Origin: a virus
IMG/VR virus record: IMGVR_UViG_3300024346_000137
Span: 1 to 43,898 of that record
Reading direction: 5' to 3' (one strand)
Length of the DNA: 43,898 nucleotides
Made by a program: the position numbers and the translations under genes. Shown here piece by piece: positions 16,164 through 23,576 of this stretch (position 1 is the first letter of the stretch; every line of letters starts with the position of its first letter). The notes below the pieces were generated by a model that did no database searches, was not told where the DNA came from, and saw only the letters and a program-made list of their open reading frames with translations.

Positions 16164-17369
16164 ATGAGCTACGCTTGTAACACGAGCGTAATGACAACAC
16201 TAGAAACTATCTCCGATATCATCCTAAAAAACGAACTGTATATTCTTCCTCTCTACTCGGTTAGAGATGGAGGCGTATGTTCTTGCGGAAAAGAAGATTG
16301 TGCTTCTCCGGGCAAACATCCTCTTTTTCGTTATAATTGGAAAATAATTGCATCGAACAAACCAGAAAAAGTTTTAGGTTGGTTTGAAGCCTACAACAAA
16401 ATGAACTTTGGTCTTGCCACAGGAAGACTGTCAAAAATTACAAACAAATATCTTGTTGTTATTGATGTTGATGCAACAGAACATCCATTCATCAAAACAC
16501 TTCCAAATACTTTTTCATATCGAACAGGTAGCGGGGGTCACCATTTTTGGTTCTGGAGCAAATATCCGGTCAAAAACTCTGTATCCCTTCTAGCAAACAA
16601 AGTAGATGTGAGAGGAACAGATGGTTATGTTGTTATCCCTCCCAGCAAACATAAAAAGGGAAACTATAACAATATCAATAACGTTGCCATTGCAGATCTA
16701 CCTCAATCGATTGTCTCTGTGTTGCTTGCCAAACCTCAACCAAAAGTTGTGGCAAAAAAACCAAAATCACAAACATCGTCTGTGCAACATAGCGCATGGG
16801 TCACACAACCTATTCCAACAATCAGAGATATGATGCAAACAACGCTTGTTCCGGAAGGTGTAAGAAACGTTGTAATGCATCGACTGCTATCCTCTGATCG
16901 TGCTAAAGGTGGACTTAAACCAAACCTAGAAACCAACGCAAAAACTTATCTCAAACGTTTCGAACACCCAGAAACATTCAGAAATGAGTTGGCTGGAATC
17001 GTCAACTCCGTTTTGACTTATCCAGCTTATAACAACAATCATGAGAAAATTAACGAGCAATATGTCGCTTGGCTAAAAAAGAACGCAAAAAATAAAATCC
17101 CTCCAAAGGATCTGTTGGCTACATTAAACTCCCTCGACAACGAGTTCTTTGGATTATTAGCAGCCTTACCAAGATCAACCAAAGGTTGCTCGCTCGAAGA
17201 AATCCTTGCTGCTAGAAAGGCGCATATGCGCTCTAAAGGGCATGTTGATTTTGTCTCCAATTTTAAACCACAATTGCTAGCTAAAAAACTAGTTTCTCTT
17301 GGATTCACCAGAACACGAACAGCAAAGCGTAATATTTGGAATGTGGTTTTACCGCAGGAAATAAGCTAA
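16164..17369 (+). CDS. Bifunctional primase/polymerase (prim-pol) family protein
   Basis: The 401-aa product has an N-terminal prim-pol domain: PLYSVRDGG, a C-x-C...C cluster with SPGKHPL (39-54), NFGLATG, VVIDVDA with D101/D103, SYRTGSGGHHFWF with H126, and DVRGTDGYVVIPPSKH (148-163). The C-terminal part has PEGVRNVVMHRLLSSD, resembling the PriCT helical module that follows prim-pol domains. No helicase domain is fused. It probably primes DNA synthesis with the DnaB-type helicase at 40.2 kb. An alternative start is ATG 16191; neither has a strong ribosome-binding site. Confidence 0.88.
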   Translation: MSYACNTSVMTTLETISDIILKNELYILPLYSVRDGGVCSCGKEDCASPGKHPLFRYNWKIIASNKPEKVLGWFEAYNKMNFGLATGRLSKITNKYLVVIDVDATEHPFIKTLPNTFSYRTGSGGHHFWFWSKYPVKNSVSLLANKVDVRGTDGYVVIPPSKHKKGNYNNINNVAIADLPQSIVSVLLAKPQPKVVAKKPKSQTSSVQHSAWVTQPIPTIRDMMQTTLVPEGVRNVVMHRLLSSDRAKGGLKPNLETNAKTYLKRFEHPETFRNELAGIVNSVLTYPAYNNNHEKINEQYVAWLKKNAKNKIPPKDLLATLNSLDNEFFGLLAALPRSTKGCSLEEILAARKAHMRSKGHVDFVSNFKPQLLAKKLVSLGFTRTRTAKRNIWNVVLPQEIS

Positions 17370-17379
17370 AAATAATACC

Positions 17380-17408
17380 TTTAGATATTGTTTTTTGCAT
17401 GTTATACT
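17380..17408 (+). promoter_or_regulatory. Candidate promoter TTTAGA-N17-TATACT
   Basis: TTTAGA at 17380-17385 and TATACT at 17403-17408 are 17 bases apart. The same layout (TTTAGT-N17-TATACT) lies before the helicase gene. The ATG of the next gene is only 6 bases past TATACT, and no ribosome-binding site is seen, so the mRNA might be leaderless, or the match may be chance. Confidence 0.35.
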
Positions 17409-17414
17409 GTTTAT

Positions 17415-18518
17415 ATGAAGTCCAAGAAGACCAAGGCCGTTGCTTCTACCTCTAAGCTTGCGAAGCTCGTTGCATCGCTTGGTGGGTTCACTCGTTCATG
17501 CAATGATGTGCGTCATTGCTCACGATGTAACTTGCCTCTTAAAGATCCCGCTTCATGGGAACGTGGTATCGGTCCTGTCTGTGCTCGGAAGGATACGCAA
17601 ATCTTTGCAAAGACTATTCCTGCAAACTTCACCCTTGCCACCGCACATGCGGTTGGTGTGAAGGTTGCGATGCTGCCTGTTGCTTTGCAACCGGTTTGGA
17701 ATACCTTGCATGATGCACTCTTTGAGAAGAGCGAATCTGCTATGGCTGCTGGTAGCGGCGATACATTCACCTTCTATTTCTCTGGTGAGGATTGCAGGCA
17801 GATTGCGAAAGTCATCGACTTTATGCTTTCTTTTGCGATGGATCGTGATAGCAAGCACCATCTCATTCAAATCGTGAAGCATCTTGGTTTTGTTGGCCTC
17901 GCTGGTGTTCTTTCTGGGCAAAGCTCTACCGGTGAAGCAGAGCTCAAGTTTGAGAATGGTAAGCTGTTTCTTACTGGTTCTAGCAACAAAGCTGGTTTCC
18001 TCGCTATGCGTGTGATTCCCGGTATCGTTGTTCCTCGCAAGCGTGGTGGTGGAGCGTATGAGGCTCCTGCTGTTCAACATGAAAAATTCATTGCTGCATG
18101 CATGGAGTTTTGGCCTTGCTTTGATGGTAAGGTTGACGAGATTGTTGAGCAGTGTAAGGGTTGGATTGCCGCTAATCCTGTGAAGATCGCAGAACAGCGC
18201 AAACTTACTGGGAAGCCTGTGGCTAACATCACCAACCGTTCGACGGACTTTACGCTTGGTTTTGCTTGGGATAAAACTGTAACACGTAGGCTTGTTGACG
18301 AGATCAAGAGCATTCCTGCGAAGGATCGTTCTTATGATGCTGTGTCCAAACTCTGGGCGATTAACAATCAACACAAGGATAAAGTTGTGAAGCTGTTTGG
18401 CGAGCACTATGATATTCTTGAGGTTAACGGTGGTGCGACGCCTCCGCCCGTTAAGAGCTCTTATAAGCCTCGGTATGGTGGACGGGGCTATGGTTTCAAT
18501 TACTATTACAGCCGCTAA
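17415..18518 (+). CDS. DUF6011 zinc-finger protein with C-terminal HARP-like domain and RGG tail
   Basis: The start is taken at ATG 17415 (MKSKKTK), giving 367 aa; a start at 17388 is less likely. Residues 29-56 form a DUF6011-type zinc site (C35-x-x-C38, NLPLKDPASWERGIGPVC ending at C56). The middle region is unrecognised. Residues about 275-335 (DFTLGFAWD...VDEIKSIPAKDRSYDAVSKLWAI) resemble the HARP/SMARCAL1-type motif that binds branched DNA. The tail YKPRYGGRGYGFNYYYSR is Gly/Arg/aromatic-rich, as in nucleic-acid-binding tails. Base and codon use are GC-richer than the neighbours, suggesting high expression. A role in DNA handling near the primase is an inference. Confidence 0.8.
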   Translation: MKSKKTKAVASTSKLAKLVASLGGFTRSCNDVRHCSRCNLPLKDPASWERGIGPVCARKDTQIFAKTIPANFTLATAHAVGVKVAMLPVALQPVWNTLHDALFEKSESAMAAGSGDTFTFYFSGEDCRQIAKVIDFMLSFAMDRDSKHHLIQIVKHLGFVGLAGVLSGQSSTGEAELKFENGKLFLTGSSNKAGFLAMRVIPGIVVPRKRGGGAYEAPAVQHEKFIAACMEFWPCFDGKVDEIVEQCKGWIAANPVKIAEQRKLTGKPVANITNRSTDFTLGFAWDKTVTRRLVDEIKSIPAKDRSYDAVSKLWAINNQHKDKVVKLFGEHYDILEVNGGATPPPVKSSYKPRYGGRGYGFNYYYSR

Positions 18519-18587
18519 AAAATAAACCACACATGGATTTGGTTTATGTTTCGTGAATGATTACAACCCCAAAAGGAGAATAAACGG

Positions 18588-19106
18588 ATGAATATCGATA
18601 GAAGTCGAATCAGGTTTCTTATTACCGAGCTTGAATATCGAGCAAAGACGATTGCTTTTGTATATGCTGGACTGTTTAGTGTTTTTGCTTATGGCCTATC
18701 ATATGTGACCCTGAATGCCGATGCGACGTTGCTTGATCGTATTTGTTTGGCTCTTGTCGGTGTAGGAATTGGTAGCAGTATTGCTTCAATGCGTAAAGTG
18801 GATCTAGAAGTTCATCGCTTGATTTTGCAAGGGCTTCTAGAAGTTGAAGAGCAACCATCAACCCAACCAGAAACACGGCCCGCTCCGGCACCGGCCACAA
18901 TCGATCAAACGCAACCGAACTCCAACCTAGTTAATGATGCTGTTGCAAAAGTAAAAATTCCGACAGAGCCGAAAGTCCCAGACGTTCCTTCTATAGGAGT
19001 TCCAGCGGAAGTTAACGAAGCTTTGAAAGCTGGAAAAACAAGGGGGAAGCCTACAAGACTTCCCCCAAGACGTAAACCTAAGACTGCCCCGCCTGTTCAA
19101 GCCTGA
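18588..19106 (+). CDS. Two-helix membrane protein with Pro-rich tail
   Basis: AAAAGGAG precedes ATG 18588. Two hydrophobic segments (about residues 20-42, TIAFVYAGLFSVFAYGLSYV, and 50-68, ICLALVGVGIGSSIA) form a membrane hairpin. The remaining 100 residues are a soluble, Pro/Ala/Thr-rich, basic-ended tail. It is probably an inner-membrane protein with the tail on one side. No family is recognised; a holin-like or membrane-tether role is possible but unsupported. Its end overlaps the convergent gene at 19097 by 10 bases. Confidence 0.72.
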   Translation: MNIDRSRIRFLITELEYRAKTIAFVYAGLFSVFAYGLSYVTLNADATLLDRICLALVGVGIGSSIASMRKVDLEVHRLILQGLLEVEEQPSTQPETRPAPAPATIDQTQPNSNLVNDAVAKVKIPTEPKVPDVPSIGVPAEVNEALKAGKTRGKPTRLPPRRKPKTAPPVQA

Positions 19107-19345
19107 GCTATTGTAGTCCGCATCTCTTCCTTAATTTCTTCTGCTTCGGCCAACATTTTATCGATGCTGGCCTCGAAGTTTTTCTTATACTCTGGCGCTA
19201 GAACAAGCTTGCCATCTTCGTTTGGCGTTAATTGCACCATACGCATATTGTCGCCGATGCTTGTTCCTGTAAGCAGAGCCATTTGTAGAAGTTTGGCTAT
19301 TTGGGCAATAAACTCATCGCTTAGATTATAAACTGGTTGACTCAT
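19097..19345 (-). CDS. Small conserved helical phage protein, 82 aa
   Basis: The start is ATG 19345, with AGAGGA eight bases upstream (inside the end of dnaJ). In-frame upstream starts lack a site. The product (MSQPVYNLSDEFIAQIAKLL...LTGTSIGDNMRMVQL...LTP/LAPEY) has an N-terminal helix, a small beta unit and a C-terminal acidic helix. I associate this pattern with short conserved proteins in T4-like phages, but I know no function. It overlaps dnaJ by 20 bases, so translation is probably coupled. Confidence 0.75.
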   Translation of the reverse strand: MSQPVYNLSDEFIAQIAKLLQMALLTGTSIGDNMRMVQLTPNEDGKLVLAPEYKKNFEASIDKMLAEAEEIKEEMRTTIAQA

Positions 19346-20312
19346 CGTTGGAATCCTCTCTGCTGTATAGCTTGGCAAGCTGCTCTATGATTGTCTTATG
19401 TTCATCAGACATATTCTCTGGAATCTCTACGTGTGGAAGTAAAAACAAATCTCCACGTTCTGTTGAATAAGGAGAAGAATAAACTCCCTTGCCTTTGATT
19501 TTTATCATTTGGGTTGTAGATTTTAGCGGCGGAAATTTGACGTTGATTTTGGTATCCTCCAACGATTTAATGGAATGCATACCACCTAATACCGCAACGT
19601 GGTAAGGAATGCCCACGTTCATTATCAATCGACCCCCAGCGCCTAACTTGATGTTATCCGGATACTGCACAACAATCGATGTTAAAACCGTACCATGTTC
19701 GGTGTTGGATTGCAGTTGAGTGTTTGAAAGCATACCTTTTGGTATTTTTATTTTCACTTGTTTGGTTTCTTCTGACCCACCAATTCCCTTGCATCCCTCG
19801 CAAGCTTCGTATTTAACTCCTGTTTCTCCACAATTTTGACAACCACTTCCACCACACTTGGTACATCTGCCGCCTTTACCAACCGCCGTCCCAAAGCATT
19901 TAATGCATTTGGTGCGAACAGTAATTGGCACCATTCTTTCTTGTTCTTCTAAAGACTCAGCAAGGGTAATAGAAATGTTAGCTTTGAAGCGGGGAAACGC
20001 TTGATGGCGGGCTGTGGAGGAAGAGCGGGTGTTAAATCCACCAAATAAATCATCGAACATTACTTCTGGAGAAAAGAATGTATCTTGTCTGGGTATACCG
20101 TTTATGTGATCTTGTTGTTGATCGTACCTTAAACGTTGCTGTTGATCCCCAAGTGTTTCGTATGCAGTGTTAACTTCTTTGAATTTTTCTTCTGCCTGCG
20201 GATTGTCTGGATTCCGATCTGGGTGGTATTGCAGAGCTTTTGTTCTGAATGCGGCCTTGATTTCTTCTGCTGTTGCTGTTTTCTTTATGCCTAATACTTC
20301 GTAAAAGTTCAT
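19326..20312 (-). CDS. dnaJ: DnaJ/Hsp40 co-chaperone
   Basis: From ATG 20312 (GGAA upstream; an ATG at 20342 lacks a site) the product is 328 aa. It has a J-domain (1-65) with HPD at 30-32. A Gly/Phe-type stretch includes LFGGFNTRSS. The zinc domain has four CxxC pairs (C136/139, 150/153, 158/161, 171/174), and the client-binding C-terminal domains end before residue 328. All key residues of a type I DnaJ are present. It would stimulate the host DnaK, or a phage Hsp70 not seen here. It diverges from the fibre gene at 20396. Confidence 0.92.
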   Translation of the reverse strand: MNFYEVLGIKKTATAEEIKAAFRTKALQYHPDRNPDNPQAEEKFKEVNTAYETLGDQQQRLRYDQQQDHINGIPRQDTFFSPEVMFDDLFGGFNTRSSSTARHQAFPRFKANISITLAESLEEQERMVPITVRTKCIKCFGTAVGKGGRCTKCGGSGCQNCGETGVKYEACEGCKGIGGSEETKQVKIKIPKGMLSNTQLQSNTEHGTVLTSIVVQYPDNIKLGAGGRLIMNVGIPYHVAVLGGMHSIKSLEDTKINVKFPPLKSTTQMIKIKGKGVYSSPYSTERGDLFLLPHVEIPENMSDEHKTIIEQLAKLYSREDSNDESTSL

Positions 20313-20395
20313 AGTATTGCTTCCATTGTGAGAAGCGTTCATATATATGAATAGAATGCAAGCCAGTTCGGCCCAAAGACAAAAGATGTCTCGTT

Positions 20396-22342
20396 ATGGC
20401 ATATGATTTTAGAGCTTCCCAAATACGTACGAACAAGATCATTGCTTCTGGCTCAACAGGAACCAGTGCATCGATCATGCTTTACAGTCATGAAGATGAT
20501 GGAGTACCGCCCATTCGAGGTAATCTAGATGCATCTTTTGACACATCGGCGATTGGTTCAGACACGTTTCTTTTTGTGTCTGGTTCGGAAGAAAAAAGAA
20601 CGGTTATAGGTGGTGGTCTTACACTCTCTGGAACAATTCAACCCCTTCAAGGATTGCCTATAGGCGACATAGGAATTACTTCATATGCCGATGGATTGTT
20701 CGAAGATTGGGCGGGAAGCACAACAGTCACCACGGCCATACACGAAATTAACCTTGTTTTAAAAGCTCTGGCACCCAGCCGTCCACCGAATTTATCTTCA
20801 ATATCTTCAAACACAACAGGCGTTACAGCTAAACTTATAGTAGACGACACGCATCCATTTGCAGGCTATACTGCCATTCCTTCTGTTAATGCTGATGAAA
20901 CTTATGGCAATAACGGAGACATTCTTGGTGTTATAACCAGTGGTACAGATTTGACCGGTTATCTTGCTAGCAACGTTTCATTAGGACCGGGTGAGCCTTA
21001 TCCTTCATATATAGCAAAAGCTCTGAGCAAAGGAAATCTAGGAACACTTAGATTGTATTTGAATGATGTTATTGTACGTGCAATTGATTTAACAAACCCA
21101 AGCGCCGTTAATGATCCGGGTACAGGTTTTGCTTTGTCTGAGGCTTTGCCTGTGTTATTTTCCACAACAGGAATTGCTTTCGATGGTTTCAAGTATCGTA
21201 CAGGAACATGGCGTATAGCCGCAGCAGATCAAATAAACGGATATAACACTTTTAAAGTGGAGCATTACATCGATGCTTTAAACACGTACACAACGAACAC
21301 TTTCGAATGGTTTTCTGATGCTGGTGGACCAGCTATCGCATACAACAACGAACAAACATCTGATTTAAGATTTACTGCGACTCGTTATATGTCTGGTGTG
21401 AAATATCATACCGCAGGTAATTTTGTGTATGCACTGACAAGCTCGAACGTATACGGCAATAGCGTATATAGCATCAACCCGGTAACCTTTACAACGACAT
21501 ATGGTTTGCAATCGATAAGTTCAGAGGCCATTCCTGCTTCTCTTGGTATACACACAACAGATTTAAACTATGCAAAAAATGTACTGTTTCAAACTTCTGG
21601 GGTGCGATTGATTGATGGAAATGTCACAGTTCGAACTGTGACACCAACAGTTTTCTCAGGCAGCGCAACTAGTACCGGTGCAAGCATTAGCGGTTTGTTG
21701 ATTGACAACGTTAATGATACTGCAACAACAACCAATGAAACATTCACGTCAGAAACTTATCGTTTGCCATCTAACCTAGATTTTTCAGATAAAACGTTGG
21801 CAACACCTGTTTGGGATAGCTCGATCTCTCTGCAAACTGGTGGTGCTGGGTACAATGATGGTTTGCAGGTTGCCGAGAGCAGACTAATAAAACCTTATAG
21901 GAATTATACAACCATTTCCAATGGCCCAGTAAGCAACGTTGATTATAGTTCTAATATGGGATCTGAGGACAGAACATATTATCGTATGTTTATGGGAACA
22001 GATGCATCGGCAAATTTTGTTATGCGTTTAAACGGTTCTGGTGCGGTGATTGTTCACGTTGTCGATATATTTAGTGCAGCCAATCAGATGAAAGTGGAGT
22101 TTAGAGCTCCAACACAAACCGGTTGGTTATGCGCATATGATGATTTTGTGAGCGGACAATATAGTGACGGCAGCGGTGGCCGTGCGGCATCATTTGGTGT
22201 AGGAAGAGCATTGAACACAAACTGGGGATTGACTATTGGAATAAAAAATATTGTAAATACCAACTATAAAATTTATCTTAGGATAACTGTGCCAAGCAAC
22301 TTTTCGGGTTATCTATCCAGTATCTCTTTTACGTTTATGTGA
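20396..22342 (+). CDS. Tail fibre with DFR adapter, 648 aa
   Basis: It begins MAYDFRASQIRTNKIIASGS, nearly the adapter of 8852, followed by a domain sharing DTFLFVSGS with 14667 (SDVFLFVSG). The rest is different: a 500-residue beta-rich body (GTWRIAAADQINGYNTFKVEH; TNTFEWFSDAGG; RFTATRYMSGVKYH) with no SHAEG repeats, ending SGYLSSISFTFM. It therefore seems to attach to the same virion site as 8852 and 14667 while presenting another tip. No strong ribosome-binding site is evident. It is followed after 10 bases by 22353. Confidence 0.82.
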   Translation: MAYDFRASQIRTNKIIASGSTGTSASIMLYSHEDDGVPPIRGNLDASFDTSAIGSDTFLFVSGSEEKRTVIGGGLTLSGTIQPLQGLPIGDIGITSYADGLFEDWAGSTTVTTAIHEINLVLKALAPSRPPNLSSISSNTTGVTAKLIVDDTHPFAGYTAIPSVNADETYGNNGDILGVITSGTDLTGYLASNVSLGPGEPYPSYIAKALSKGNLGTLRLYLNDVIVRAIDLTNPSAVNDPGTGFALSEALPVLFSTTGIAFDGFKYRTGTWRIAAADQINGYNTFKVEHYIDALNTYTTNTFEWFSDAGGPAIAYNNEQTSDLRFTATRYMSGVKYHTAGNFVYALTSSNVYGNSVYSINPVTFTTTYGLQSISSEAIPASLGIHTTDLNYAKNVLFQTSGVRLIDGNVTVRTVTPTVFSGSATSTGASISGLLIDNVNDTATTTNETFTSETYRLPSNLDFSDKTLATPVWDSSISLQTGGAGYNDGLQVAESRLIKPYRNYTTISNGPVSNVDYSSNMGSEDRTYYRMFMGTDASANFVMRLNGSGAVIVHVVDIFSAANQMKVEFRAPTQTGWLCAYDDFVSGQYSDGSGGRAASFGVGRALNTNWGLTIGIKNIVNTNYKIYLRITVPSNFSGYLSSISFTFM

Positions 22343-22352
22343 TGTGAACTAA

Positions 22353-23390
22353 ATGGCGTTATCAGATGCAAACAAAGCCGCTTTAGCTTTTAAAAACACT
22401 CAAGGCAAAGCGCATACAGCAACAAACAAAGAACTAGGAAACGAAGAAGAAGAATTTCGTTTTATTGTTGGTGCTGATACTGTTTGGCTCTCTGAAATAA
22501 CAAACACACCAGATCCGACTCTTGTTGAACAAATTGTTGCAGACCTCGTTGCCGATCCTACATCAAACGGCAAAGCTTATCTAACCTACTATCCAGCCTC
22601 CCACCCAACTTCAGCTAGCCAACGACTTTATAACGCCGTTCCTCATTCTTTTGGTAACGCATATGAAGCTGTTATTAGAGCAGCCGACGGAACCAGAATA
22701 ACTGAATTCGACGCTCGTGATTGGGTTTATCAATATCAGCCCGGTATATTTTTTCAGCAAACAGCAGCAGCTATTCCAGCTCCCGCAACAGCAACTGTAT
22801 ACGTTTACAAAGGCGATACACTTAAAAGCTTGTTGCAATCTGGGAGTGGTTCATTAACCGGTGGTTCTCAACAATGGGAAGTTACAACTCTAACCAGTAG
22901 CTCTTCTCCCACATTCACAACAACAGCTTCTGTCGTTATCGCTGGGCCTACCTTTACGCTTACAGGTTCTGGTACCGTATTCAGTAACGAAGTTCTATCG
23001 AACTATACAGTAGATCCGGCCACAAAAGAACTCACCATAACCTCCATTTATCCTATGACATGTTCCGTCGCAAATACTGGGACAATCTTTACTCTGACTG
23101 TTCCAACAAGTGGAAGATACCTCGATGCAGATATTACCATCCTTGGTAAAACTCCAGACATGAATAAACGTGCCCACTTTAAATACAACATGGTGGCTTA
23201 TACCTCCGCTTCTGCAATGCATGCAACCGACGAATTAACAGTTCTCCGCCCAGACATAAAAAATGATAGAAATTGGGATTATAACGTCGATATCAATGGC
23301 AATGATATACTTTTTACCCTAACTGGTTCCAACCCCGCAACCAACGATCTAATCGATTGGTCACTGCATGGATCATTCCATATCTTATAA
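22353..23390 (+). CDS. Virion structural protein, fibre cluster
   Basis: The 345-aa product begins with an Ala/Lys-rich helix (ALSDANKAALAFKNTQGK). The segment TRITEFDARDWVYQYQPGIFF recalls the DW-x-Y-DYQSGIL pattern I associate with structural proteins of large T4-like phages. TGS turns follow, then a beta-rich C terminus. The gene is packed 10 bases after 20396 and is probably co-transcribed with it, suggesting a partner of that fibre. No catalytic motif was seen. Confidence 0.75.
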   Translation: MALSDANKAALAFKNTQGKAHTATNKELGNEEEEFRFIVGADTVWLSEITNTPDPTLVEQIVADLVADPTSNGKAYLTYYPASHPTSASQRLYNAVPHSFGNAYEAVIRAADGTRITEFDARDWVYQYQPGIFFQQTAAAIPAPATATVYVYKGDTLKSLLQSGSGSLTGGSQQWEVTTLTSSSSPTFTTTASVVIAGPTFTLTGSGTVFSNEVLSNYTVDPATKELTITSIYPMTCSVANTGTIFTLTVPTSGRYLDADITILGKTPDMNKRAHFKYNMVAYTSASAMHATDELTVLRPDIKNDRNWDYNVDINGNDILFTLTGSNPATNDLIDWSLHGSFHIL

Positions 23391-23391
23391 A

Positions 23392-23428
23392 TTTTCTAAA
23401 ACATCTTGTTTTATAGCGTTTTAGAAAA
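23392..23428 (+). terminator. AT-rich hairpin after the fibre pair
   Basis: TTTTCTAAAAC (23392-23402) and GTTTTAGAAAA (23418-23428) are an 11-base inverted repeat with a 15-base loop, 2 bases after the 22353 gene. It is low in GC and has no clean T run, so it may be a weak terminator or an mRNA-end structure. The remaining 150 bases to 23577 hold TATTTATA (23459-23466), a GACCA-CTT-TGGTC mini-hairpin (23471-23483) and a ribosome-binding site. Confidence 0.4.
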
Positions 23429-23576
23429 AATCTTCTAGTAAAATGTTTTTCTATACAATATTTATAGGAAGACCACTTTGGTCAAAGTTTGGAGATCAGA
23501 AGAGCGACATATAGCAGATATTGGTTTCTGTTGGTAGTTCTTTTGATAACTGAACGATAAGAAGAGGAATAAGATC

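Noticed and set aside
17553-18530. 325-codon open frame antisense to the DUF6011 gene
   Set aside because: It is the shadow of a GC-richer, codon-biased gene. It has no ribosome-binding site, no recognisable domain, and an odd basic/Thr-rich composition.
23418-23428. GTTTTAGA resembling part of Cas9 guide repeats
   Set aside because: It is only half of an AT-rich hairpin, with no further match and no cas genes or spacers.
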